Assembly: GCA_903873975.1 (NCBI GenBank)
Contig: CAIQQN010000268.1
Span: 1 to 38,006, forward strand
Source: an uncultured Anaerolineales bacterium
Lineage (GTDB): Bacteria; Chloroflexota; Anaerolineae; Anaerolineales; Villigracilaceae
DNA length: 38,006 nt
Direction of reading: 5' to 3'
Position numbers and translations under genes: made by a program. A model generated the notes under the pieces. The model was not told where the DNA came from. It ran no database searches and saw only the letters and a program-made list of their open reading frames with translations. Positions 31,098 through 38,006 of the stretch are shown one piece after another. Each line of letters begins with the position of its first letter. Position 1 is the stretch's first letter.

Positions 31098-34000
31098 CTA
31101 TTTTTTTCCTTTCCCGGTTTGTTTCTGACTGTACATCAGACCATCCGCCTCGGCGATCAATTCACTCAACGTGCAGGGATCCTCGGGATCATAGCGCGCG
31201 ACGCCCAGGCTGAGGGTCAGATGATAGGGCAGGTCGCACTGCTGGTTGCGCGCCTCCAGGGTGGCCTGGATGCGGTTGGTCATGTTTTTAGCGCTTTCCA
31301 GGGAGGCATCCACAGCCAGGATCACAAACTCATCCCCACCGAAGCGGGCAAGAATATCCACCTCGCGAAAGTTCTTTTTCAAGATGGCGGATACTTCCTT
31401 CAAAGCCTGGTCACCCTGGGCGTGCCCATGGGTATCATTGATCGTCTTCAGGTGGTCCACATCACAGAAGAACAACAGCATGGTTCTTTTTATGCGGTGG
31501 GCCAGTTTCACCTCATGTTCTGCCAGGAGGGTGAAGCCCCGCCGGTTGCTCAACCCGGTGAGCTCATCGGTCAGTGACAGGTTGAGTATCTCCTGTTCCA
31601 TGCGCTTGCGTTCAATCGCCTGAGCAACCTGGGTGGAAACAAACTCGAAAAGGTTCAACTCCTCCTGGTCGAAATGGACCTCCTGTGTGTAAGTTTGCAC
31701 CGCCATGACGCCGATCATGCGTCCTCCCACTTTCAATGGCGCACCCATCCATTCCACAAAAACTGTCCCTACCACCTCCACTTCGCCTTGTCCGACGAGT
31801 CGGTCAAAGATCTCCCGGGTGGCCAATAAAGGACGTCCAGACCGAATGACATATCCGGTCAGGCCCTGGATTTGAGTCATCCCAGTTGGTGGTTCATCAC
31901 ATTGATCAATATAATAGGGGAAGCTGAGCAGATTGCTGGCTGGGTCAATCAATGCAATGTAGAAATTCTCCGCCGGTATCAATTCTCCCAGGATGGAGTG
32001 GATGGAATGGTAGAGGGCATCGATCCCCTCGCTGGTTATCGCAGTTTGGGTGATCCTGTAGATTGCATCCTGGACTAATTCAAATTGCTTGCGCTTCGTG
32101 ATATCGCGTGCCACCCAGAGGGTGCTGTCCTCCGTCATCAGCGAGATGGACGTCGCGAACTGCACGGTGCGGTCACCGATGACGAGATCATATTCGATCT
32201 GCGCGGTTTGTTTTGTATCCAGGACCTGCTGTATAACCCTGAGAAAGATCTCTGCCTGTTCCGGCGGGAAAACCTCCCGCAATGTTTTGCCGAGCAGTTC
32301 CTGAGGCGGTTTGACCAATAAGGAGGGATTGGTGGGGGCGATCTCGCGATAAACTCCATCGCGATCAATCACCAGCACCACATCGTTCATGGAGGAGAAC
32401 AGCGCTCGTAGTTCCGCCTCGGAGGAGGTCAGCGCCTCTTCCGCTTGTTTGCGGGCGGTGATGTCACGGAATGACCAAACCCTACCATGAACTTTTGTCT
32501 CTTGCATCAATGCATATGACAGCCGCTCAAATACTCTACCATCCTTGAAATAGAGCGTATCGAAACTTTTTTTCTCCGATTTGTATAGTTCCTGGACCTG
32601 TTTGATAAAACTCTGCGGGTCGCTCAGTTGATCAAGGACAAGCTGAAGAAGGACAGAGTCGTCCTTGCTGGCCATTACCTCCGGCGGGATGCGCCACATT
32701 TCCGCAAAACGTTCATTGGCATAAATCACCTCGTTTTCGCTGCTGACAGCCAGAATCCCATCAGCAGTGGACTGTAGAACCGCTTGTAAATTTGATTCGC
32801 TCTTCCGTAACGACTCCTCAACCTGCTTACGCTCGGTGATATCGCGGTCAATGCCCATCACCAGTTCGCGGCTGCCAATCTTGATGAGCGTCGTAGAAAC
32901 TTCAATGGGAAATATGGTGCCATTTTTATGGCGATGGAAGGTATCAAGTTTTAAACTACCTGCCTCTCGCAACTGTTTTAAATAGGCGATTCGCTCTGAT
33001 GGTGATCCAGGGGTTATGTTCACGATATCAATGGAATGCCCGATCAATTCATCTTGACGATAGCCGTTCATCACGCATGCTGCCGCATTGCAATCAATGA
33101 TAGGCCACGAGACGTTGGGATCCTGAGGATCCATGAGCATTACAGCATCGGGCGAGGCCTCAAAAAGCGCTCGAAACAGGATTTCGCTTTGTTGCCGCGC
33201 CTCCTCCACCTGCTTGCGCTCGGTGATGTCGAGGATGGATCCCTCCAGGATTCCCTGCTCCCGGTAGAGTCGCATAGACGTGAGACATCTTCTCACCTGC
33301 CCTTGCTTGTCCAGCATCCCACACTCGAAATCGATCACATGACCTTCGGCTTCGAGCTGGCGTACCATCTCCTGCCGCTCACGCGGATCCGCCCAATGGA
33401 GCACCGAAGCGGAACCCTGCATCTCCTCACGCGTGCGACCGAAAATCGTCAGGAACTTTTCGTTCATGTCCAGGATCTCTGAACCATCCAACCGCGTTCT
33501 GAACATACCTACTTCAGCATTGTTGAAGAGGCTGCGGAACTTTTCTTCGTTCTCCTGCAGCGACTGCTCCACCAGCTTGCGGTTAGTTACGTCTTTAATA
33601 GCCAACAGAATCCATTGTGCTGCTTTCGGCGGTCCGGGGATCCGCCGGGCGTTCAAGAGCAGGGTGCGCTTGCCTACGGAGGGAAAGTTGTATTCCACTT
33701 CGTAGTCATTGAATACCGCCTTTTGAGGCAGGATTGTTTCCAGGAGGAGGCGCAGAGAGGGAATATCCCATTGCCGGTTTGCAAGGTCATAGATCAGGTT
33801 ACCGACTGTTTCCTTTTGTTTCACCTTGAATAATTTATGAAAACTGCGGTTGGCTGAGAGCACGCGCAGGTCCGTATCCAAAACCAACAGAGGATCACGG
33901 ATGGTTGCGACGATATCTTTGATGTATTTTTCCTGGGTGGGATTCGGTTTCTTTGGCAGGTTCTGGGATTCGAAGGGCGCAGGAGCAGATGCATTTCCCC

Positions 34001-34121
34001 GTGCGCTCCTTTTCTTACCAGCTTTAACACTTTCCCCCGCCACGTCATCCCGGTAATGTTTCGGGACATCGTCCTGGTGGTGTTCCGGGAGAGGTTTGGT
34101 TGACTCTTTTTTCTGGTTCAT
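31098..34121 (-). CDS. Diguanylate cyclase with five PAS domains and a GAF domain
   Basis: The 1007-residue cytoplasmic protein has a charged N-terminal tail (1-60), five PAS units, each ending in a DVTNRK/DITERKQ-type PAC motif (about 65-183, 190-305, 312-433, 440-560, 566-680), a GAF domain (about 690-838), a short coiled linker and a GGDEF domain (848-1005). The active site is intact: FCDVDHLKTINDTHGH (886-900) and RFGGDEF (926-932). The RxxD inhibitory site is also present (R919-D922, five residues ahead of GGDEF), so feedback by c-di-GMP is expected. There is no EAL or HD-GYP domain and no membrane helix. GAGGG precedes the ATG. No c-di-GMP riboswitch is seen upstream. Confidence 0.92.
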   Translation of the reverse strand: MNQKKESTKPLPEHHQDDVPKHYRDDVAGESVKAGKKRSARGNASAPAPFESQNLPKKPNPTQEKYIKDIVATIRDPLLVLDTDLRVLSANRSFHKLFKVKQKETVGNLIYDLANRQWDIPSLRLLLETILPQKAVFNDYEVEYNFPSVGKRTLLLNARRIPGPPKAAQWILLAIKDVTNRKLVEQSLQENEEKFRSLFNNAEVGMFRTRLDGSEILDMNEKFLTIFGRTREEMQGSASVLHWADPRERQEMVRQLEAEGHVIDFECGMLDKQGQVRRCLTSMRLYREQGILEGSILDITERKQVEEARQQSEILFRALFEASPDAVMLMDPQDPNVSWPIIDCNAAACVMNGYRQDELIGHSIDIVNITPGSPSERIAYLKQLREAGSLKLDTFHRHKNGTIFPIEVSTTLIKIGSRELVMGIDRDITERKQVEESLRKSESNLQAVLQSTADGILAVSSENEVIYANERFAEMWRIPPEVMASKDDSVLLQLVLDQLSDPQSFIKQVQELYKSEKKSFDTLYFKDGRVFERLSYALMQETKVHGRVWSFRDITARKQAEEALTSSEAELRALFSSMNDVVLVIDRDGVYREIAPTNPSLLVKPPQELLGKTLREVFPPEQAEIFLRVIQQVLDTKQTAQIEYDLVIGDRTVQFATSISLMTEDSTLWVARDITKRKQFELVQDAIYRITQTAITSEGIDALYHSIHSILGELIPAENFYIALIDPASNLLSFPYYIDQCDEPPTGMTQIQGLTGYVIRSGRPLLATREIFDRLVGQGEVEVVGTVFVEWMGAPLKVGGRMIGVMAVQTYTQEVHFDQEELNLFEFVSTQVAQAIERKRMEQEILNLSLTDELTGLSNRRGFTLLAEHEVKLAHRIKRTMLLFFCDVDHLKTINDTHGHAQGDQALKEVSAILKKNFREVDILARFGGDEFVILAVDASLESAKNMTNRIQATLEARNQQCDLPYHLTLSLGVARYDPEDPCTLSELIAEADGLMYSQKQTGKGKK

Positions 34122-34237
34122 GGTGCCCTCGGTTGAATCTATGCAGACCGGCCAAGAACAGGCTTGCGGATCAACAAAACTACGCGGGTCATAGACCTAT
34201 TGTACAACAAAAGCTTCCCGGCTACATCCATCCCGCG

Positions 34238-34293
34238 GGGAGTGTTTGCCTCTGCCACCTTGGGGAGGGGTGGAGTCCGTTTCGAACACTCCC
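34238..34293. other. Stem-loop of unknown role in the GGDEF/rplU spacer
   Basis: GGGAGTGTT (34238-34246) pairs perfectly with AACACTCCC (34285-34293), extended by two more pairs inside, and CCACC with GGTGG lies within. It is in the 460-base divergent spacer 34122-34581; bases 34294-34396 show no gene or clear motif. Which strand carries it as RNA is unknown. Confidence 0.5.
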
Positions 34294-34396
34294 GACCGCT
34301 GTGTCCCCCTTTTCAGGGTGAACTGTCTCACAATAAACCAGGCACATGCCGGGCTGGAAACCTGCCCAACAATTCTGGTTTTTACCCGTCCAGCCG

Positions 34397-34425
34397 TTGA
34401 CATGGGTGCGGCTCGCATGTATAAT
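34397..34425 (+). promoter_or_regulatory. Perfect-consensus sigma-70 promoter of rplU-rpmA-rpmE
   Basis: TTGACA (34397-34402), a 17-base spacer and TATAAT (34420-34425) match the consensus at every position. The expected start near 34432 leaves a leader of about 150 bases before rplU. Confidence 0.92.
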
Positions 34426-34431
34426 ATCGTC

Positions 34432-34581
34432 CGGTTCTGCCCCGGCAGGTAGCCGGGGCGAGTGTTTGTATCCCGGCTTCCCCGCTGACCGGCGTAGGGG
34501 TCCGTTCTGAAGGCTGTAACAGGCTCAATGTCCGGATCCGTACCGCAGGTACTGTGGTGAAGCGAAGACCAGGAGTAAAAG
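34432..34581 (+). ncRNA. Structured 5' leader of the rplU operon, candidate L21 autoregulatory RNA
   Basis: Between the promoter and the rplU ATG lie successive hairpins: GCCCCGGC (34439-34446) with GCCGGGGC (34452-34459) around AGGTA; CCCCGC (34480-34485) with GCG..GGGG (34492-34500); and ACCGCAG (34542-34548) with CTGTGGT (34552-34558) around GTA. The Shine-Dalgarno AGGAG (34571-34575) follows the last one. Leaders of L21 operons are known to bind ribosomal protein in other phyla; I do not recognise a known family, so autoregulation is an inference. Confidence 0.6.
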
Positions 34582-35187
34582 ATGAAGTACGCAATTGTGG
34601 AAAGCGGCGGCAAGCAATTCCGGGCCGTCGAAGGCGGCACCATCGAAGTGGACCGCCTGCCGGTCGAATCCGGCACGAAGGTCAAGCTTGAACAGGTTCT
34701 GCTGCTGGCGGATGGGGAAAACATCACCGTCGGCAGGCCCCTCGTCAAGGATATCCCGGTATGGACCATGGTAATCGAGCATTTCAAAGGGCCGAAGGTG
34801 AATATCTTCAACTACAGTCCCAAGAAGCGCATTCGGGTTAAGATCGGCCACCGCCAGAACTATACACGTCTTCTCGTGGAGCAGATCGGCGGCTCCAAAC
34901 TGGTGGAGAAGGAACCCGTCAAGGTGGAAAAGGCTGTTGAAGTTGAAGCTGAAGAATTGACTTCAAAGGCGAAGACCGAAACACCTTCCCCAAAGGGGAA
35001 AGCGGAGAAGCCGGTAAAGGCCGAACCGAAGGCTGAGACAGCCTCCCCGAAGGGCAAGAAACAGGCCGCGAAGACTCCCGCAAAGGCAGCGACGAAATCG
35101 TCTTCCAGGAAGACAACTGCCGCCAAGACTGAACCGAAAAAATCCCTGAAGGGGAAAACGGCTCCCAAGAAACCAGCGGCAAAATAG
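34582..35187 (+). CDS. rplU: 50S ribosomal protein L21 with long basic tail
   Basis: Residues 1-104 are a normal L21: MKYAIVESGGKQFRAVEGG at the start, FNYSPKKRIRVKIGHRQNYT near the end. L21 binds 23S rRNA domain II. Residues 105-201 are an added tail of low complexity, first Glu/Val/Lys mixed, then rich in Lys, Ala, Pro, Ser and Thr with repeated SPKGK and PAKAATK-like units, resembling histone H1 or other nucleic-acid-binding tails. Most bacterial L21 end near residue 103, so the extension doubles the protein. AGGAG six bases before the ATG supports the start. It heads the rplU-rpmA-rpmE operon under a consensus promoter. Confidence 0.95.
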   Translation: MKYAIVESGGKQFRAVEGGTIEVDRLPVESGTKVKLEQVLLLADGENITVGRPLVKDIPVWTMVIEHFKGPKVNIFNYSPKKRIRVKIGHRQNYTRLLVEQIGGSKLVEKEPVKVEKAVEVEAEELTSKAKTETPSPKGKAEKPVKAEPKAETASPKGKKQAAKTPAKAATKSSSRKTTAAKTEPKKSLKGKTAPKKPAAK

Positions 35188-35205
35188 CAAGAGAGTGAGG
35201 TTGTT

Positions 35206-35466
35206 ATGGCACATAAAAAAGGTGGCGGCTCAGTCCGCAACGGAAGAGACTCAAATGGTCAGCGCTTGGGCGTGAAGAAATATGCCGGCGAGCATGTTCT
35301 TTCTGGTAACATTATCGTGCGCCAGCGCGGTACACACATCAAGCCCGGTCTGAACGTGGATGTAGGCAAGGACGATACCATCTTCGCCACGATTGAAGGG
35401 TTGGTCGTCTACGATGTCGTCAAAGGGCGCAAGCGCGTCAACGTGATGCCGGCGGAAGAAAAATAA
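35206..35466 (+). CDS. rpmA: 50S ribosomal protein L27
   Basis: The 86-residue protein has the standard L27 form: [20 protein letters not shown] at the N terminus, whose end reaches the peptidyl transferase centre, then [11 protein letters not shown] and [12 protein letters not shown]. The N terminus starts directly with the AHKK motif, so it is the type without the cleaved leader seen in Firmicutes. It follows rplU by 18 bases, with GAGTGAGG upstream as a modest ribosome site, and precedes the L31 gene by 20 bases. The rplU-rpmA pair is widespread in bacteria. Confidence 0.97.
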   Translation: MAHKKGGGSVRNGRDSNGQRLGVKKYAGEHVLSGNIIVRQRGTHIKPGLNVDVGKDDTIFATIEGLVVYDVVKGRKRVNVMPAEEK

Positions 35467-35486
35467 CCGGCGAAAGGATTTTAATA

Positions 35487-35966
35487 ATGAAACAGGGTAT
35501 TCATCCGACTTACTACCCGGATGCCAAGGTGACCTGCGCCTCCTGCGGCACCACCTGGACAACCGGTTCGACCAAGCAAGAAATCCGCGTCGAAACCTGT
35601 TCGAATTGCCATCCGTTTTTCACTGGCGAGCAGGGCCGAATCGTGGACATGGAAGGTCAGGTGGACCGCTTCTATAAGAAGCTGCAGGTCCGCCAGAATT
35701 ATGTTGAAGAAAAGAAGACCCGTGCCGAGTCCAAAGTGTCTCCCAAGCGCCCCATTGCGGAACTGGAATTGACCGCCCGTCCCGTCGCTGCGTTGGAGAA
35801 GGCTGGCATCAAGGAAGTTGGTCAATTCTTGGCAAAACTTGCCGAGGGCGAGGACGCTGTGCTGGCGATCGAAGGCTTTGGACGCAAGTCGCTGATTGAC
35901 ATTAAGAAGAAGCTGCGCGCTCTCGGCTATACCCTTCCCGAAACTGCGGAAACTCCCGCCACGTAG
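35487..35966 (+). CDS. rpmE: Ribosomal protein L31 fused to an RNA polymerase alpha-CTD-like domain
   Basis: The 159-residue protein has two parts. Residues 1-72 are zinc-type L31: [20 protein letters not shown], with C17, C20, C38 and C41 as the likely Zn ligands, and [11 protein letters not shown]. After a lysine-rich linker, residues 88-152 read [20 protein letters not shown] and then VGQFLAKL...[23 protein letters not shown], which aligns along its length with the alpha C-terminal domain of RNA polymerase. Equivalents of DNA-contacting R265 (R98), G296 (G132), K298 (K134) and S299 (S135) are kept; N268 and C269 are Ala. Normal L31 ends near 70-90 residues. AAAGGA precedes the ATG. It closes the operon, before a strong terminator. 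Confidence 0.9.
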   Translation: MKQGIHPTYYPDAKVTCASCGTTWTTGSTKQEIRVETCSNCHPFFTGEQGRIVDMEGQVDRFYKKLQVRQNYVEEKKTRAESKVSPKRPIAELELTARPVAALEKAGIKEVGQFLAKLAEGEDAVLAIEGFGRKSLIDIKKKLRALGYTLPETAETPAT

Positions 35967-35998
35967 GTCTTGTCGAAAGCTGATAATCAGGTAAACTT

Positions 35999-36040
35999 AA
36001 CGGGCAGATGCAATGTGCATCTGCCCGTTTGATTATTTTT
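35999..36040 (+). terminator. Terminator of the rplU-rpmA-rpmE operon
   Basis: AACGGGCAGATGCA (35999-36012) pairs over 14 bases with TGCATCTGCCCGTT (36016-36029) around ATG, followed by TGATTATTTTT. Confidence 0.93.
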
Positions 36041-36080
36041 CCCCTCATCCCATTCCCATTAATAGAGAGGGATGAAGGGG
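36041..36080 (+). other. Hairpin in front of tdk
   Basis: CCCC.CATCCC (36041-36051) pairs with GGGATG..GGGG (36069-36080) with a small bulge. It lies between the terminator and the tdk ribosome site and would bury the upstream in-frame ATG at 36072, which supports the start at 36099. Confidence 0.45.
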
Positions 36081-36098
36081 AGGGCAACAGAGGAGATT

Positions 36099-36671
36099 AT
36101 GAAATCCCATCTACCCGGTTCGGTTGAGGTCATTTGTGGTTCGATGTTCTGCGGCAAAACAGACGAGCTTATCCGCCGCCTGCGCCGGGCGACGATTGCC
36201 CGCCAGCACGTGCAGGTATTCAAGCCTGCCATTGATGTGCGTTATGCGGTCGAGAAAGTTACCTCCCATGCCGGCACCGATTTTGCCGCCATCCCGGTCG
36301 AAAAGGCAGCGGATATCCGTCAACGGCTGGACAAGGAAGCCACCGTCGTCGCCATTGACGAGGCGCAGTTTTTCGACGACGAGATCATCCAGGTTATAGA
36401 GGAACTGGCTGCAAGGAAGATCCGTGTCATCGTGGCGGGATTGGATACTGACTTCCGCGGCGAACCCTTCGGGCCAATGCCGGTGCTGATGGCGCGTGCC
36501 GAGCGCGTGGATAAGATCCAGGCCATCTGCATGGTTTGCGGTGAACCAGCCAGCCGGACTCAGCGCCTGGTCAATGGAAAACCGGCGCGTTATAACGACC
36601 CGGTGGTCATCGTCGGCGCGGCGGAGATGTATGAAGCGCGCTGCCGCAAGCATCACGATGTCCCCCGGTAG
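36099..36671 (+). CDS. tdk: Thymidine kinase, TK1 type
   Basis: The 190-residue enzyme phosphorylates thymidine with ATP in pyrimidine salvage. It shows P-loop GSMFCGKT near the start, [12 protein letters not shown] (Walker B and the DEAQF motif with the catalytic Glu), [12 protein letters not shown], the zinc pair CMVCGEPA with a second pair near the end in CRKHH, and the TQRLVNG and [19 protein letters not shown] lasso region. These are the TK1-family hallmarks. The start at 36099 has AGGAG at 36091-36095; the upstream ATG at 36072 is the alternative. It is followed after 28 bases by the first HPRT gene, so salvage genes for both base classes are grouped. Confidence 0.94.
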   Translation: MKSHLPGSVEVICGSMFCGKTDELIRRLRRATIARQHVQVFKPAIDVRYAVEKVTSHAGTDFAAIPVEKAADIRQRLDKEATVVAIDEAQFFDDEIIQVIEELAARKIRVIVAGLDTDFRGEPFGPMPVLMARAERVDKIQAICMVCGEPASRTQRLVNGKPARYNDPVVIVGAAEMYEARCRKHHDVPR

Positions 36672-36699
36672 GGGATGAAAAGCCGTGCCAGGAGTGCAT

Positions 36700-37257
36700 A
36701 TGCAGGATTACATGGATTTCGTTGCTGAAATTTTGATCGACAAACAGACCATCCAAAACCGCATCAAAGAACTGGCCGGGGAGATCAGCCGCGACTATAC
36801 AGGTAAAGACCTGCTGCTCATCTGCATCCTGCGCGGCGGAATTGTTTTTATGGTGGACCTGATGCGGCACATCACTGTTCCGCTTCAATTGGACTTCATG
36901 GCAGTTTCATCCTACGGTGCAGGAGTGCGCCAGTCGGGCGGCAGCGTCCGTCTCTCGCTTGACTTGAAAACCGATATCCGTGACAAGGACGTGTTACTGG
37001 TCGAAGATATCGTCGATAGTGGCAATACCATCGCCTACGTGCTGGAGTTCCTGCAAACCCGCCAGCCGCGCAGTCTTAAAGTCTGCACCTTGCTGGATAA
37101 GGAAGAGCGTCGCGAGACATCTATCGCGATCCATTACCGCGGCTTCAGCATCCCGAATAAGTTCGTTTTTGGCTACGGCCTTGACCTGGACGAGTACTAC
37201 CGCAACTTGCCTTTCATCGCGGTTGTGGATCTTAAGAAATACCAGCCTAAAGGCTGA
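36700..37257 (+). CDS. hpt: Hypoxanthine phosphoribosyltransferase, copy 1
   Basis: The 185-residue enzyme makes IMP or GMP from the free purine base and PRPP. It has LLICILRGGIVF, SSYGAG with the flexible loop, the PRPP-binding VLLVEDIVDSGNTI motif, and FVFGYGLDLDEYYRNLPFI near the C terminus. AGGAG lies five bases before the ATG at 36700; the in-frame GTG at 36685 is less likely. It begins 28 bases after tdk. A second gene of exactly the same length and similar sequence follows at 37387, so this is one of two tandem paralogues. Confidence 0.93.
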   Translation: MQDYMDFVAEILIDKQTIQNRIKELAGEISRDYTGKDLLLICILRGGIVFMVDLMRHITVPLQLDFMAVSSYGAGVRQSGGSVRLSLDLKTDIRDKDVLLVEDIVDSGNTIAYVLEFLQTRQPRSLKVCTLLDKEERRETSIAIHYRGFSIPNKFVFGYGLDLDEYYRNLPFIAVVDLKKYQPKG

Positions 37258-37386
37258 CGGGAATTGGTTCTTTGGGAATCTCCGTGAAATGGGAAAGATA
37301 TGGAAGTGTTCGGGCGGGCTTGACCTGCCCAATATCCCCCATATTCCATCGTGCCATGCAAATCCCAAAAGAGCCTGGGAGCTGCC

Positions 37387-37944
37387 ATGCAAGATTACCG
37401 CGAGTTTATTGACGAAGTCCTCGTAGACGAAAAAACAATCGAGAAACGCGTAGCCGAACTCGGCGTGCAGATCAGCCACGCTTACGCTGGTCAGGAACTA
37501 CTGATCGTCTGTCTTTTGCGTGGCGGGCTGACCTTCACTGCCGATCTGACCCGCCATCTTTCCATCCCGCATACCCTGGACTGCATGTCGCTTTCCTCCT
37601 ATGGCGTCGGGAATTACGCCTCCAGCGGTAATGTGCGCGTCAACCTCGACCTGATGACAAATATCGAAGGCTTTAATGTGCTGCTGGTCGAAGACATTGT
37701 GGACAGCGGGCGCACGCTGGCGCATGTTTTGCAAATGCTGAAAACGCGCGAGCCGAAGAGCCTGAAGGTCTGTGTGCTGCTCGATAAGAAATACCGCCGC
37801 GAGGTGCCGGTGGAGGTGGACTACGTCGGCTTCGACGTACCCGACCGGTATGTTTTCGGCTACGGGATCGATATTGACGAACACTACCGTCACCTGCGTT
37901 TCATTGCCGCGGCTGACATGCAGAAGTATAGGAAAACGCCGTAA
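37387..37944 (+). CDS. hpt: Hypoxanthine phosphoribosyltransferase, copy 2
   Basis: The 185-residue protein is a paralogue of the preceding gene: LLIVCLLRGGLTF, SSYGVG, VLLVEDIVDSGRTL and YVFGYGIDIDEHYRHLRFI. About half of the residues agree, and the lengths are identical, so the pair is an old tandem duplication. Differences in the flexible loop (NYASSGN against RQSGGS) and after the PRPP motif (RTLAHVLQM against NTIAYVLEF) could alter base preference. GGGAG lies five bases before the ATG. The 129-base gap to copy 1 has no clear promoter; read-through from tdk-hpt is likely. After the stop lies a large hairpin. Confidence 0.92.
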   Translation: MQDYREFIDEVLVDEKTIEKRVAELGVQISHAYAGQELLIVCLLRGGLTFTADLTRHLSIPHTLDCMSLSSYGVGNYASSGNVRVNLDLMTNIEGFNVLLVEDIVDSGRTLAHVLQMLKTREPKSLKVCVLLDKKYRREVPVEVDYVGFDVPDRYVFGYGIDIDEHYRHLRFIAAADMQKYRKTP

Positions 37945-37967
37945 CTTCCTAACAAGTAAGGGAGGCT

Positions 37968-38004
37968 GGGGGTGTGGGGGCGGCAAAGCCGCCCCCACAC
38001 CCCC
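37968..38004 (+). terminator. Very GC-rich hairpin after the second hpt gene
   Basis: GGGGGTGTGGGGGCGGC (37968-37984) pairs perfectly with GCCGCCCCCACACCCCC (37988-38004) around AAA. The window ends here, so a U run cannot be checked. An A-rich loop within a GC-rich stem also marks the 27836-27866 hairpin, which hints at a REP-like repeat. Confidence 0.55.
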
Positions 38005-38006
38005 CC

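Noticed and set aside
34238-34300. tRNA-like element with TTTCGAACAC
   Set aside because: There is no acceptor stem, D arm or anticodon arm in register; only one long stem is formed.
34122-34400. c-di-GMP riboswitch in front of the GGDEF gene
   Set aside because: Neither the GEMM-I nor GEMM-II conserved bases could be found on the minus strand.
1-38006. CRISPR array, insertion sequence, prophage or integrase
   Set aside because: No regularly spaced direct repeats, transposase motifs, phage structural genes or integrase were seen on either strand.

Overview
The window looks like a chromosomal stretch of an uncultured, probably anaerobic bacterium of the Chloroflexota (best guess class Anaerolineae). 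This placement is an inference from gene content and order: a prfA-prmC-tsaC block, PadR plus membrane-protein pair, AOR with its ferredoxin, selA, rplU-rpmA-rpmE, and many small housekeeping operons without any mobile element. Gene density is high. There is no rRNA, tRNA, CRISPR array, insertion sequence or prophage that I can see. Strand changes are mostly marked by hairpin terminators, several of them usable in both directions.

Layout. 1-1848 (+): end of prfA, then prmC and tsaC, a translation-termination and tRNA-modification operon with overlapping starts. 2100-3503 (+): an AbgB-like M20 amidohydrolase. 3537-10269 (-): tsaD with its own promoter, and upstream an operon of a four-helix membrane protein, selA, a squalene/phytoene synthase homologue, a polytopic membrane protein and an M24 aminopeptidase. 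10301-10411 (-): a 36-codon remnant of a histidine phosphatase. 10530-11779 (+): a PadR repressor and its partner membrane protein, behind a promoter that overlaps a palindrome. 11838-18654 (-): rarA, a DUF362 Fe-S protein, a HAD hydrolase, a PspC protein, and an operon of a small membrane protein, CoA-transferase A subunit, alpha/beta hydrolase and CoA-transferase B subunit. 18890-21357 (+): a four-cluster ferredoxin, a tungsten/molybdenum aldehyde ferredoxin oxidoreductase and a MoaD/ThiS-like protein. 21417-22985 (-): aldehyde dehydrogenase. 23213-24406 (+): GT87-like membrane glycosyltransferase. 24443-27749 (-): an aberrant SF1 helicase-like protein overlapping a CapA-like lipoprotein. 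28078-28518 (+): DUF2231 membrane protein between hairpin-rich spacers. 28642-34121 (-): SppA-like protease with a DUF4350-like protein, and a five-PAS/GAF/GGDEF diguanylate cyclase. 34582-37944 (+): rplU, rpmA and rpmE, then thymidine kinase and two tandem HPRT genes.

How the genes fit together. Three themes recur: protein synthesis (RF1, PrmC, TsaC, TsaD, SelA, L21, L27, L31), nucleotide salvage (Tdk, two Hpt), and anaerobic acid/aldehyde/CoA chemistry (CoA-transferase, AOR, ferredoxin, aldehyde dehydrogenase). The most unusual observations are (a) an L31 ribosomal protein carrying a C-terminal domain that reads like the C-terminal domain of RNA polymerase alpha; (b) an L21 with a lysine/alanine-rich histone-H1-like tail behind a consensus promoter and structured leader; (c) several genes whose -10 hexamer sits 7-9 bases before the start codon, the signature of leaderless mRNA; (d) a squalene-synthase-like protein whose second aspartate-rich motif starts with Asn; and (e) a helicase-like protein with a retained Walker A but an altered Walker B. 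All functional statements rest on reading motifs by eye; no database search was run.
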